This document shows positions 21,186 through 30,576 of a DNA stretch of 64,000 nucleotides, piece after piece. The position numbers and the translations under genes are program-made. Position 1 is the stretch's first letter; the number at the start of each line of letters is the position of its first letter. The stretch is from an uncultured Thiotrichaceae bacterium (GTDB taxonomy: Bacteria > Pseudomonadota > Gammaproteobacteria > Thiotrichales > Thiotrichaceae): assembly GCA_937925855.1 (NCBI GenBank), contig CALAMO010000020.1, positions 62,001 to 126,000 on the forward strand, read 5' to 3'. Under the pieces are notes generated by a model. It did no database searches. It was not told the origin of the DNA and worked only from the letters and a program-made list of their open reading frames with translations.

Positions 21186-21322
21186 GCTGTGCCGTCTATA
21201 AGATTCTGTCTGTGTTAGACCGTGCTGCGATAGCCCCGGGTACGCCGACAGGTACATTCAGGTATTTGTGATAACATAGCTTGCCTTTTGTGAGTTTGCG
21301 ACAAATAATATGTTGTACTTTT

Positions 21323-21337
21323 TGTAGTAAAACTACA
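21323..21337. promoter_or_regulatory. HexR-type operator upstream of zwf
   Basis: Perfect 15-bp palindrome TGTAGTAAAACTACA, matching the HexR consensus known from gammaproteobacterial sugar catabolic genes, 29 nt before the zwf ATG. A possible -10 TATAAT-like hexamer (TAATAT at 21306-21311) lies just upstream, so a bound repressor would block the start of transcription. hexR itself is not in the window. Confidence 0.8.
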
Positions 21338-21366
21338 ATTTACCCATAAACGTGACGAGAAGCACC

Positions 21367-22842
21367 ATGACAAGCAGAACCATTCCTGTTGCTGAGTTTG
21401 ATCTGGTTATTTTTGGCGGCACCGGTGATTTAGCCATGCGTAAATTGCTGCCCGGCCTGTATCGGCGCGATGCCGCCGGGCAAATTCCAGCGCACTCACG
21501 CATTATTGCGCTGGCGCGTACCGAGCAGGATACTGCGGCTTTTTGTGACCAGGCCCGTGCCTCCCTGCATGAGCATCTTGATCAGTCCGAGTGTGACGCG
21601 GCGCTGATGGAGCGCTTTCTTGGGCGCTTGCAATACCTGTTTAATGATGTGACGAATGCCGAGTCCTGGGATCAGTTGGTGACGGTATTAGATCAGCAGC
21701 CGGAGCATGTGCGCGTCTATTATATGGCGGTTGGTCCGTCATTGTTTGGGGTGATTGCGCGTGGTTTAGCCGGTGTAGGTTTGCATGAGGGTAACGCTCG
21801 GCTGGTGGTGGAAAAGCCGTTGGGGCATGATTTGGCGAGCGCACGTTCACTGAATGCGGAAATCGGTGCGGTGTTTAGCGAGGATCGCCTATACCGGATT
21901 GATCATTATCTCGGTAAGGAAACGGTACAAAACCTAATGGCACTCCGTTTCGCAAATGCGCTGTTTGAACCGATCTGGAATTCAAACTGTATCGATCATG
22001 TGCAAATTACTGCGGCAGAGTCGCTTGGGGTAGGGAGTCGCGGCAGCTATTACGATCGCGCTGGGGCGATGCGCGATATGGTGCAGAATCACCTGATGCA
22101 GCTCCTCTGTCTGATTGCGATGGAGCCGCCTTATACCTTTGAAGCGGATGCGGTACGTGATGAAAAACTAAAGGTGCTGCGCGCTTTAAAGCCGATTCAG
22201 GGCCGTGATGCCTTGCTAAAAACGGTACGGGCGCAGTACCGTGCGGGGGAGGATTCGCCCTCTTACCGGGAAGAAGCACAGAACCCGGACAGTACCACCG
22301 ATTCCTATGTGGCGATTAAAGCGGAAATTGAAAACTGGCGATGGGCCGGAGTGCCGTTTTACCTGCGCACCGGCAAAAAGCTGCGTGCTCGCTTTACCGA
22401 GATTGCGATTGTGTTTAAAGAGCCGACACACTCGGTGTTTGCTAAAGTCACGGCCACGCCGGTCGTGCCAAACGTGTTGAGTATCCGTCTCCAGCCGGAT
22501 GAAGGCCTACAGCTCCAGATTATGACGAAAGATCCGGGGCCGGGTGGGTTCCGCATGCATGACACTCAGCTGGACATGCAGTTTTCCGCCGGTCGCAGTG
22601 ATGACTGGCGCATGCCGGATGCCTATGAGCGCCTGCTGATGGACGTGGTGCGCGGTAACCAGACCTTGTTTATGCGGGGCGATGAGGTGGAGGCCGCTTG
22701 GGGTTGGATTGATCCAATTATTGACGCCTGGGAAAGCATTGGCCAGGAGCCGGAAGCCTATGAGCCGGGCAGCCGTGGGCCGATGACGGCGATGGAAATG
22801 CTGGCGCGAGATGGCCGTCGCTGGCGTGAAATTGAAAAATAA
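21367..22842 (+). CDS. zwf: Glucose-6-phosphate 1-dehydrogenase
   Basis: Oxidises glucose 6-phosphate to 6-phosphogluconolactone, making NADPH, and is the entry to the Entner-Doudoroff and pentose phosphate routes. The 491-residue product has the dinucleotide motif FGGTGDLAMRK and the active-site RIDHYLGKE. The ATG at 21367 gives the usual N-terminus, and the GTG at 21352 would add five residues. First gene of zwf-pgl-edd-eda-glk, behind a HexR site. Confidence 0.96.
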   Translation: MTSRTIPVAEFDLVIFGGTGDLAMRKLLPGLYRRDAAGQIPAHSRIIALARTEQDTAAFCDQARASLHEHLDQSECDAALMERFLGRLQYLFNDVTNAESWDQLVTVLDQQPEHVRVYYMAVGPSLFGVIARGLAGVGLHEGNARLVVEKPLGHDLASARSLNAEIGAVFSEDRLYRIDHYLGKETVQNLMALRFANALFEPIWNSNCIDHVQITAAESLGVGSRGSYYDRAGAMRDMVQNHLMQLLCLIAMEPPYTFEADAVRDEKLKVLRALKPIQGRDALLKTVRAQYRAGEDSPSYREEAQNPDSTTDSYVAIKAEIENWRWAGVPFYLRTGKKLRARFTEIAIVFKEPTHSVFAKVTATPVVPNVLSIRLQPDEGLQLQIMTKDPGPGGFRMHDTQLDMQFSAGRSDDWRMPDAYERLLMDVVRGNQTLFMRGDEVEAAWGWIDPIIDAWESIGQEPEAYEPGSRGPMTAMEMLARDGRRWREIEK

Positions 22843-22855
22843 GCCGATCGCATCA

Positions 22856-22870
22856 AGAAGTAAAACTACA
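22856..22870. promoter_or_regulatory. Second, imperfect HexR-like site before pgl
   Basis: AGAAGTAAAACTACA matches 13 of 15 positions of the perfect site at 21323. It lies in the 44-nt zwf-pgl gap, 16 nt before the pgl ATG. It may give extra control within the operon, but is weaker evidence than the first site. Confidence 0.4.
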
Positions 22871-22886
22871 TTTATGAGCTTCGTTT

Positions 22887-23576
22887 ATGAAATTAATTGA
22901 ATATAAGGATCGGCAGCAGCAGGCAAGTTATCTTGCAACTGCCGTGGCGGGACAGCTGAACGCTGCGCTTGCCGCCGGTAATAAAGCTTCGCTGGCCGTT
23001 CCCGGTGGCACTACACCGGCGCCGTTTTTACAGGCCCTGAGCGTTCAGTCGCTGGCTTGGCAGCAGGTAAATATTACGTTGGGTGATGAGCGACAGGTGC
23101 CTGCGGAGCATGAGCGCTCCAATGCCAAACTGCTGCGGGATAATTTTCTGTATGCGGTGCCAGAGGTCAAATTCCAGCCGCTGTATGCCGAGGCGGAAGA
23201 TTTGGCGACTACGCGCGCCGCCTTAAGTGCGAATTGTTTACCCCTCAGCGTGTGCGTACTCGGTATGGGCACGGACGGGCATTTTGCCTCGCTGTTCCCG
23301 GCTGCGGCCCAGCTCAAACAGGGGCTTGATCCTATGAATAAGGACGTGCTGCTTGCGGTGACGGCGGATAATATTCCAGAGCCTCGGCTGTCGCTGACGC
23401 TGGCGGCGATTTTGCAGGCTGGGCATATTCATCTGCTGATTACCGGCGCTGAAAAAAAGCGCGTGCTGGAACAGGCCGAACGCTATGAGGCGAAGCCTAA
23501 CGCTGCACTTGAGCTGCCGATACAGGCCTTATTGCGGCATGGTTCGGCGCAGCTGACGGTGCATTACGCGGCATGA
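22887..23576 (+). CDS. pgl: 6-phosphogluconolactonase (DevB type)
   Basis: Hydrolyses 6-phosphogluconolactone to 6-phosphogluconate. The 229-residue product has VPGGTTPAPFL near residue 40, TLGDERQVP, and MGTDGHFASLFP, all typical of the SOL/DevB family. Second gene of the glucose catabolic operon. Confidence 0.93.
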   Translation: MKLIEYKDRQQQASYLATAVAGQLNAALAAGNKASLAVPGGTTPAPFLQALSVQSLAWQQVNITLGDERQVPAEHERSNAKLLRDNFLYAVPEVKFQPLYAEAEDLATTRAALSANCLPLSVCVLGMGTDGHFASLFPAAAQLKQGLDPMNKDVLLAVTADNIPEPRLSLTLAAILQAGHIHLLITGAEKKRVLEQAERYEAKPNAALELPIQALLRHGSAQLTVHYAA

Positions 23577-23630
23577 ACACGCTAGCCATTCAGAAGAAAA
23601 CTTATAAAAAATCGTAGTGAGTGAAGCCTT

Positions 23631-25493
23631 GTGAGTAAAAAACTAAATTCAACGGTTGCTGCCGTGACCGAGCGCATCGAACAGCGCAGCGCTGTGACCC
23701 GCCGTCAATACCTCGATGGTATCCATGCAATGCAAGCGCAGGGTAAAACCCGTACCTTAAGCTGCGGCAATTTGGCGCACGCCGTGGCAGCGATGCCAAA
23801 GACCGAAAAATTCCGCATTGTCGCCGAGCAAAAACACGCCGGTAATATCGGCATTGTGACCGCATACAATGACATGTTATCCGCGCATCAGCCGTTTGCG
23901 TCATACCCCGAGCTGATTAAGGAAACGGCGCTTGCCGCCGGTGGCAGCGCGCAGGTGGCAGGCGGCGTGCCCGCGATGTGCGACGGCGTGACTCAGGGTC
24001 AGCCGGGCATGGAGCTGTCCTTGTTTTCGCGTGATGTGATTGCGCTCAGTGCCACGGTGGCGCTATCGCATAATGTGTTTGATGCGGCGGTGTTTCTCGG
24101 CGTGTGCGATAAAATTGTGCCGGGGCTGGTGATTGCAGCCGCCACTTTTGGCCATTTGCCGTGTATCTTTTTACCCGCCGGTCCGATGCTGTCGGGCATT
24201 CCCAATAACGAGAAAGCCAAGATTCGCCAGCAATATGCGCTGGGTGAAGTAGGCCGGGCTGAGCTATTACAGGCAGAGATGAGTTCCTATCACGATGCCG
24301 GCACCTGCACGTTTTACGGGACGGCAAACAGCAATCAGATGTTGATGGAGTTCATGGGGCTGCAGCTACCCGGCAGCAGTTTTGTCAATCCGAATACCCC
24401 ACTGCGTACCGCACTAACGGTGGCCGGTACGCAGCGCGTGCTGGCGATGACAGGTCATGGTACACAGCCGCAGGTGACCACCAGTGAAATTCTCGATGTG
24501 AAAGCCTTTGTGAATGGCATGGTTGGGCTGAATGCAACCGGCGGTTCGACGAATTTGGTGCTGCATTTGGTGGCGATGGCGCGGGCGGCGGGTATTCTGC
24601 TGCACGTCGAAGATTTGGCTGATTTATCAGCGGTGACGCCGCTATTGGCGCGGGTTTATCCGAATGGCATCGCCGATGTGAATCATTTTCATGCGGCGGG
24701 TGGGCTACAGTTTGTGATGGCCGAGTTGCTGGCAGCCGGTCTACTGCATGAAGATGTGCAGACCGTGGCGGGGCCGGGGCTGAGTCACTACACGCAGGAA
24801 GCGGTGCTGGATACGGCGGGACATGCCAAATGGCAGGCCGGTGCCGCTGTCAGCCACGACTCCGAGATACTGCGCCCCTGTCAGGATGCGTTTCAAGCCA
24901 GCGGCGGCTTGGTGCGGCTAAAGGGTAATCTGGGTGAGGCGGTGATTAAGGTATCTGCCGTTCAGCCCGCGCAACGCCGCATTACCGCTCCGGCGCGTGT
25001 GTTCCATGATCAGGCTGCAGTTAAGGCGGCGTTTGAGCGTGAAGAACTGAGCGGTGATTTTATCTGCGTGCTGCGCTTTCAGGGGCCTGGGGCCAATGGC
25101 ATGCCAGAGCTGCATAGCCTAACGCCGCTGCTGGGTGTGCTGCAAGATCGCGGCCAGAAAGTTGCGCTCGTCACCGATGGCCGGATGTCAGGGGCCAGTG
25201 GTAAAGTGCCCGCTGCGATTCATCTTAGCCCAGAGGCGGCGCAGGGTGGAGCGATTGCGCGTATTCGTGACGGTGATTTGTTAGTGTTGGATGCGGATAA
25301 TGGCAGCTTGGAGGTGTTGGCAGCGGATTTTGCCACGCGGCCAGCGGTGACGGCAGACCTCAGTGCGGGCCAGCGCGGCATGGGGCGGGAATTATTTGAG
25401 GTGTTTCGGCGCGTGGCAGGCCCGGCGGCGACTGGCGGTAATACGCTACTGAGTGAGTCTGTTGAGTCACTGCCTGCGGGTTCCAGCGCTTAA
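23631..25493 (+). CDS. edd: 6-phosphogluconate dehydratase
   Basis: Iron-sulfur dehydratase forming 2-keto-3-deoxy-6-phosphogluconate. The 620-residue product matches IlvD/Edd family length and has [15 protein letters not shown] and GVCDKIVPG, which supply cluster cysteines. It begins with GTG at 23631, 55 nt after pgl. The following gap holds a small CGCCCG/CGGGCG hairpin (25514-25535) before eda. Confidence 0.95.
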   Translation: MSKKLNSTVAAVTERIEQRSAVTRRQYLDGIHAMQAQGKTRTLSCGNLAHAVAAMPKTEKFRIVAEQKHAGNIGIVTAYNDMLSAHQPFASYPELIKETALAAGGSAQVAGGVPAMCDGVTQGQPGMELSLFSRDVIALSATVALSHNVFDAAVFLGVCDKIVPGLVIAAATFGHLPCIFLPAGPMLSGIPNNEKAKIRQQYALGEVGRAELLQAEMSSYHDAGTCTFYGTANSNQMLMEFMGLQLPGSSFVNPNTPLRTALTVAGTQRVLAMTGHGTQPQVTTSEILDVKAFVNGMVGLNATGGSTNLVLHLVAMARAAGILLHVEDLADLSAVTPLLARVYPNGIADVNHFHAAGGLQFVMAELLAAGLLHEDVQTVAGPGLSHYTQEAVLDTAGHAKWQAGAAVSHDSEILRPCQDAFQASGGLVRLKGNLGEAVIKVSAVQPAQRRITAPARVFHDQAAVKAAFEREELSGDFICVLRFQGPGANGMPELHSLTPLLGVLQDRGQKVALVTDGRMSGASGKVPAAIHLSPEAAQGGAIARIRDGDLLVLDADNGSLEVLAADFATRPAVTADLSAGQRGMGRELFEVFRRVAGPAATGGNTLLSESVESLPAGSSA

Positions 25494-25565
25494 ATCAATG
25501 CTCGTGTTTGTGGCGCCCGGTGCGTACAGCGGGCGTTAACCAGAATCAGAAAACAGGAATAAAAC

Positions 25566-26186
25566 ATGCTTTCAACTCGTGAATTATGTCAGCAAGTGCC
25601 GGTGATTCCGGTGTTGGTCGTGGACGATGTGGAACACGCGAAGCCGCTGGCGGAGACGCTGGTCGCTGCTGGTTTGCCGGTGCTAGAGGTGACGCTGCGT
25701 ACACCAGTGGCACTGGAGGTGATTCGGATTATGAGCGAGGTGCCGGGCAGTATTGTCGGTGCCGGGACGGTGTTAACGGCGCAGGATGTGGCCGCCGTGA
25801 AAGCCGCAGGCGCGGCGTTTGCGGTCTCGCCGGGTGCAACTGATGACTTGCTAGCGGCTGTTCGTGATCAGGCTTTGCCACTGTTGCCCGGTGCGGTGAC
25901 CGCATCCGAGGTAATGGCCTTAATGGCGCAGGGTTATGATACGCTGAAGTTTTTCCCGGCGGAAGCCGCAGGCGGGATTCCGCTGTTGAAGTCACTCGGC
26001 GGGCCGTTACCTGACGTGCGATTTTGCCCTACGGGCGGCATTAATCCGGTCACTGCGCGTGACTATCTGGCGCTCTCCAATGTCTTGTGTGTGGGCGGTT
26101 CGTGGGTGGCACCAAAAAACCTACTGGCTGCAAAAAATTGGACGGGTATCGCTGATTTAGCCCGCACGACATTGCAGTTGCGCTAG
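25566..26186 (+). CDS. eda: KDPG/KHG aldolase
   Basis: Splits 2-keto-3-deoxy-6-phosphogluconate into pyruvate and glyceraldehyde 3-phosphate. The 206-residue TIM-barrel product has the Schiff-base lysine in DTLKFFPAE, the catalytic glutamate in VLEVTLRT and the AVSPGATDDL loop. It completes the Entner-Doudoroff route with edd. Confidence 0.95.
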   Translation: MLSTRELCQQVPVIPVLVVDDVEHAKPLAETLVAAGLPVLEVTLRTPVALEVIRIMSEVPGSIVGAGTVLTAQDVAAVKAAGAAFAVSPGATDDLLAAVRDQALPLLPGAVTASEVMALMAQGYDTLKFFPAEAAGGIPLLKSLGGPLPDVRFCPTGGINPVTARDYLALSNVLCVGGSWVAPKNLLAAKNWTGIADLARTTLQLR

Positions 26187-26225
26187 AATAGCGGCGATAA
26201 AATATCGGGATGATTAAGTTTCTGT

Positions 26226-27212
26226 ATGCCTGTTTACTCACGATTAGCGCTTGATATTGGCGGTACGAATGTCCGGCTTGGCCTGTTAACTGCGGATTCG
26301 CTGCTGCCACAGCATATTCGCGGCTACCGCATTGATGATTTTGCGAGCTTGGCCGATGTGATCGCGCTTTATCTGGCGCAGCAGGACGAGCAGCCTGTCA
26401 TTCAGGAGGCTGCGATTGCGGTCGCGACCCCCATTACCGGCGACCATATCAAGCTAACCAATCACGACTGGAATTTCAGCGTGGCGGATATTCAGCGCCG
26501 CTTTGCGTTCAAACGTCTGAAAGTGGTGAATGATTTCACCGCGTTGGCGCTGTCTATCCCGTGGTTGCAAACGGCGGAGCTGCAACTGGTTGGCGCTGGA
26601 GTGGCGGAGCCGGATGCGGCAATTGCGCTGCTGGGGTCGGGCACTGGGTTGGGCGTATCTGGCTTGGTACACACGGCGGAGGGATATTTTCCGCTGTCGG
26701 GGGAAGGTGGGCATGTGACCCTGGGGGCGCGTAATGCGCGTGAGCTGTCGATTTTCGCACATTTCTGGCAAAAGTATGGGCATATGTCAGCGGAGCGCCT
26801 GCTGTCTGGCACCGGTCTGACTGAGTTTTACCAGGTGATCCGGCGGCTGGATGGCTTAGATGATACGGCGCTGCGCCCAGAGGAAATTACAGCGCGCACG
26901 TTAGACGGACGCTGTGCCAGCTGTGCGGAAGTGATGGCTTTATTCTGCGAGTGGCTGGGGATTGTGGCGGCGAATTTAGTGCTGTCGCTCGGCGCTGGGG
27001 GCGGCCTGTACATCGGTGGTGGGATTGTGCCAAAGCTGGGCGATTACTTCATGCAGTCCGGTTTTCGGCAGGCCTTTGAGACCAAGGGGCGCTTTACGGC
27101 GTTTATGCGCGCTGTACCGGTGTATATCATTCAGGCTGAACAGCCTGCTCTGCGCGGTGCGGCTTATGCCTTGGATGCACGTTTTGACCGCTTGGGCGTA
27201 GGGTGTGGGTGA
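26226..27212 (+). CDS. glk: Glucokinase
   Basis: ATP-dependent glucose phosphorylation. The 328-residue product has the phosphate motif LALDIGGTNVRLGL, the sugar-binding LTNHDW and VVNDFTALA, as in the bacterial Glk family. Its place after eda means cytosolic glucose feeds straight into zwf. The Shine-Dalgarno is weak. Confidence 0.93.
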   Translation: MPVYSRLALDIGGTNVRLGLLTADSLLPQHIRGYRIDDFASLADVIALYLAQQDEQPVIQEAAIAVATPITGDHIKLTNHDWNFSVADIQRRFAFKRLKVVNDFTALALSIPWLQTAELQLVGAGVAEPDAAIALLGSGTGLGVSGLVHTAEGYFPLSGEGGHVTLGARNARELSIFAHFWQKYGHMSAERLLSGTGLTEFYQVIRRLDGLDDTALRPEEITARTLDGRCASCAEVMALFCEWLGIVAANLVLSLGAGGGLYIGGGIVPKLGDYFMQSGFRQAFETKGRFTAFMRAVPVYIIQAEQPALRGAAYALDARFDRLGVGCG

Positions 27213-27281
27213 CGCTAGCCGCAGGTAATAGTAATAACAGCAGATAGTATGCGCTAAAAAAGCGCGGGAGCAGGCAGCGAT

Positions 27282-28229
27282 ATGATGAACCAGAATCAGG
27301 ACATCCTCACCCGCGCTTTGAACTGGCTGAATGAAAGCTACGCCGTTGTGCTGTACACCGTGGTACAGACCTGGGGCTCATCGCCGCGCCCACCCGGCTC
27401 GATGATGGCGCTGCGTGCCGATGGGCAGGTCGCTGGTTCGGTTTCCGGGGGCTGCATTGAGGATGATCTGATTGAGCGTGTACGTACTGAGGGCGTGCCG
27501 GAACAACCTAGTATGATCAGCTATGGCGTGGCTGCGGATGAAGCGCGGCGCTTTGGTCTACCTTGCGGTGGCACTATGCGTCTGGTGCAGGAGCCGCTGC
27601 TGGGCGTGGAGGCCCGCGTTGATCTGAATAAGCTGCTCAGCATGCTGCAACAAGGGCAAATTGTGCGGCGTGAGCTGGATTTTGCCAGCGCTGCGGTGAG
27701 TCTGAGTGTCGCGCAGCACGATTGCCAGCTTTCATGTGATGATGCGCGTTTGGTGAGTGTGTTTGGCCCGCGTTATCGGCTATTGATTATTGGCGCTGGG
27801 CAAATCAGCGAGCTGCTGGCACAGATGGCATTGAGTCTGGAATTTGCGGTAACGATTTGTGATCCGCGCAGCGAATATCATGCGCAGTGGCGGGTCGAGG
27901 GCACAACCTTGCTCACCACTATGCCAGATGATACCGTGTTAGCCATGCGGATGGATGCGCGCACGGCGGTGGTAGCCTTAACCCATGATCCAAAACTGGA
28001 TGATCTGGCGCTGATGGAGGCGCTGGCGTCCCCGGCCTTTTATGTGGGTGCGCTGGGGTCGCAGTTGAATAATGATAGGCGGCGTGAGCGACTGCTGGAA
28101 TTTGACCTAAATGCGCAGCAGATTGCGCGGCTGCGTGGCCCCGCCGGACTAAATATCGGCAGTCGGACACCGGCGGAAATTGCGGTGTCGATGGCGGCGG
28201 AGATCGTTGCGGTTAAAAATGGGGTGTGA
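27282..28229 (+). CDS. XdhC/CoxI family protein
   Basis: XdhC proteins bind and sulfurate the molybdenum cofactor for xanthine-dehydrogenase-type enzymes. The 315-residue product has an N-terminal XdhC domain (TWGSSPRPPGSMM, SVSGGCIEDDL, GLPCGG) and a C-terminal Rossmann domain (LLIIGAGQIS; YVGALGSQ). No molybdenum hydroxylase gene is in the window, so its client is elsewhere or it serves another role. It begins a same-strand run with the aldehyde dehydrogenase 60 nt downstream. Confidence 0.88.
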   Translation: MMNQNQDILTRALNWLNESYAVVLYTVVQTWGSSPRPPGSMMALRADGQVAGSVSGGCIEDDLIERVRTEGVPEQPSMISYGVAADEARRFGLPCGGTMRLVQEPLLGVEARVDLNKLLSMLQQGQIVRRELDFASAAVSLSVAQHDCQLSCDDARLVSVFGPRYRLLIIGAGQISELLAQMALSLEFAVTICDPRSEYHAQWRVEGTTLLTTMPDDTVLAMRMDARTAVVALTHDPKLDDLALMEALASPAFYVGALGSQLNNDRRRERLLEFDLNAQQIARLRGPAGLNIGSRTPAEIAVSMAAEIVAVKNGV

Positions 28230-28289
28230 GCTGGCGCATCACTGTGATGTTGGCGCATCAATTTCAGGCCTGTTCCGAGGGAGGACGCT

Positions 28290-29744
28290 ATGCAAGAAGT
28301 TGCTAATTTCATTCAGGGGCAATGGGTAAAGACCGGTGCCACCTTCGATAATATCAATCCCGCCAACGGTAAGCCGGTGGCCGTGGTGCACGAAGCCAAT
28401 GCTGAGACCGTACACGCGGCGGTGAGTGCTGCACAGGCTGCGATGCAGGGCCCATGGGGCAAAATGCCTTTGGCGAAGCGCTGTCAGCTGCTGTATAAAA
28501 TCGCCGATGAAATTGAGCGCCGGATGGACGACTTTGTTGCGCTGGAATGTGAGGATGTTGGCGTGCCAGAACCGGTGGCGCGCGCCGTCTTTATTGGTCG
28601 GGCTGCACATCTTTTTCGCTTATATGCGGATCAGGCGAAGGAACATATGGAGCGTTCCTACTCCGTCGATACCCCGGACGGTGGCAAGGCGCTGGCCTAT
28701 ACCTTCCATCGGCCTAAGGGCGTGGTGGCGGCGATTGCACCGTGGAATGTGCCGATGCTGCTGCTGGCCTTTAAGGTGGCACCGGCGCTGGCAGCGGGGA
28801 ATGCTGTCGTCGCGAAGCCGTCTGAAGTGACGCCACGTTCAGCCACTTTGCTGGCGGAAGTGATGCAGTCTGTTGGCGTGCCGGATGGGGTGTATAATGT
28901 GGTGCAGGGTTTTGGGCGTGATTCAGCCGGCGAGTACCTAACCCAGCATCAGGGGGTAATGGCGTATAGCTTCACTGGTGAATCCACAACCGGCGCCGCG
29001 ATTATGCGTGCGGCGGCGACCGGCCTGCGCGATGTGTCACTCGAACTGGGTGGGAAGAATCCGGCCATTATCTTTGCAGATGCTAATCTGGATGCGGTGC
29101 TGCCGGGTAGTCAGATGTCCTGCTTTTCTAATACCGGCCAAATTTGCTTCGCGACTGAGCGTACCTATGTTGAGCGTGCGCTTTATGATGAATACGTCGA
29201 GCGCTTAACTGCGGTTGCGCAGTCTGTGAAAATCGGCGCGCCGTTTGAAGCAGGCGTGCAGATGGGGCCGCTGGTCTCGCAGGCGCATCGGGAGAAAGTG
29301 AGTGCTGCGATTGAGCGCGCCGTTAAAGACGGCGGCGAGCTTGTGTATGGCGGTGGCATACCAGAATTTGGTGATGAGCGGGATCAGGGCTTTTTCATCC
29401 AGCCCACCATTGTGACCGGTTTGCCGGAGACGGCTGATTTTGTGCAGCATGAGATTTTTGGGCCGGTCACGCACATCCAGCCGTTTGATGATGAGGATGA
29501 GGTCATTGCGCTGGCGACCAATACGGCTTACGGATTGGCCTCAACCATCTGGACGCAAAATATTTCCTGTGGCCATCGGGTTGCCGCGCAGATGCAAAGC
29601 GGCCTAATCTGGCTAAACTGCTGGCAGCTGCGTGATTTACGCGCGCCGTTTAGTGGGCATGGTTTGTCCGGTGTGGGTACGCAGGGCGGAACTGAGAGCC
29701 TGGAATTTTTTAGTGATGTTTCTACGGTGACTTTGAAACTATGA
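28290..29744 (+). CDS. NAD(P)-dependent aldehyde dehydrogenase
   Basis: Oxidises an aldehyde to the acid. The 484-residue product has the ALDH core: PWNVPM, the general base in ELGGKNP, and the catalytic cysteine in NTGQICFATER. The end (NCWQLRDLRAPFSG) resembles hydroxymuconic/aminomuconic semialdehyde dehydrogenases, so the substrate is probably a polar or unsaturated semialdehyde. This is not certain. A strong GGGAGG ribosome site precedes it. It overlaps the next gene by 4 nt (ATGA). Confidence 0.9.
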   Translation: MQEVANFIQGQWVKTGATFDNINPANGKPVAVVHEANAETVHAAVSAAQAAMQGPWGKMPLAKRCQLLYKIADEIERRMDDFVALECEDVGVPEPVARAVFIGRAAHLFRLYADQAKEHMERSYSVDTPDGGKALAYTFHRPKGVVAAIAPWNVPMLLLAFKVAPALAAGNAVVAKPSEVTPRSATLLAEVMQSVGVPDGVYNVVQGFGRDSAGEYLTQHQGVMAYSFTGESTTGAAIMRAAATGLRDVSLELGGKNPAIIFADANLDAVLPGSQMSCFSNTGQICFATERTYVERALYDEYVERLTAVAQSVKIGAPFEAGVQMGPLVSQAHREKVSAAIERAVKDGGELVYGGGIPEFGDERDQGFFIQPTIVTGLPETADFVQHEIFGPVTHIQPFDDEDEVIALATNTAYGLASTIWTQNISCGHRVAAQMQSGLIWLNCWQLRDLRAPFSGHGLSGVGTQGGTESLEFFSDVSTVTLKL

Positions 29745-30517
29745 CAAAACGAACCTACCTCGCCGTTGGCGGTGCTACCGGTATCGGCCGCCAGGTCTGC
29801 GAACAGCTCATGTCCGCCGGGCATGACGTTATTTTAATGGATAGAGTGGCCCCTGAGTTCGCGGTGACGCAGTATATTGCGATTGACCTCACCCAACAGG
29901 CGGCGGTCGACGCCGCGTTGGCGCAGCTGTCAGTGAAGATTGATGGTCTGCTGAATATTGCGGGTTTACCGCCGCGCGCCGGGCTGACGCACAGCGTGAT
30001 TGCGGTCAACTGGGTCGGTTTGGCGTATGTGACGGAGCGCGTGTTAGCGCAGATGAATGACGGCGGCGTTATTGTTAATTTGGCCTCAAAGGCTGGGCAG
30101 TTCTGGCAGCAGAATCTGCCGCAGGTGCAGGCGCTACTGGCCCTGCGAGCTTGGGATGAGGTGGCCGATTGGTGTGCCGCGCAGGAGCTTGATCATGTGC
30201 GGGCGTATAATTTATCGAAAGAGGCGCTGATTGTCTGGACCAAACTGTTGGCGGCGCGCCTGATTGAGCGCAATATTCGCGCAGTTTCGGTGAGTCCAGC
30301 GGCGGTAGCAACGAGCATTTTGGATGACTTTATGCAGGCGTTTGGCGATAAGGTGGCTGCAAATTTACAGCGCGTGGGGCGCCCGGGGAACGCGGATGAA
30401 ATTGCTAATGTCATTATGTCGGTTGCGCATCCGGCGAGTAGTTGGTTGAATGGTATCGATATTCAAGTCGATGGCGGCATGGGGGCGATTATGTTTGCTG
30501 AGCAGTTTAAGGCATGA
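29741..30517 (+). CDS. Short-chain dehydrogenase/reductase
   Basis: NAD(P)-dependent alcohol or ketone oxidoreductase. The 258-residue product has GGATGIGR near the N-terminus, the serine in NLASKAG and YNLSK. It overlaps the aldehyde dehydrogenase by ATGA, so the two are translationally coupled and may act in sequence (alcohol to aldehyde to acid). NIAG replaces the usual NNAG. Confidence 0.87.
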   Translation: MTKRTYLAVGGATGIGRQVCEQLMSAGHDVILMDRVAPEFAVTQYIAIDLTQQAAVDAALAQLSVKIDGLLNIAGLPPRAGLTHSVIAVNWVGLAYVTERVLAQMNDGGVIVNLASKAGQFWQQNLPQVQALLALRAWDEVADWCAAQELDHVRAYNLSKEALIVWTKLLAARLIERNIRAVSVSPAAVATSILDDFMQAFGDKVAANLQRVGRPGNADEIANVIMSVAHPASSWLNGIDIQVDGGMGAIMFAEQFKA

Positions 30518-30576
30518 ACGGGAGCATAAGCTCAACGCAGCCCTAAAGGCATAATCCAACAGTGAGGAGAGGCTAA

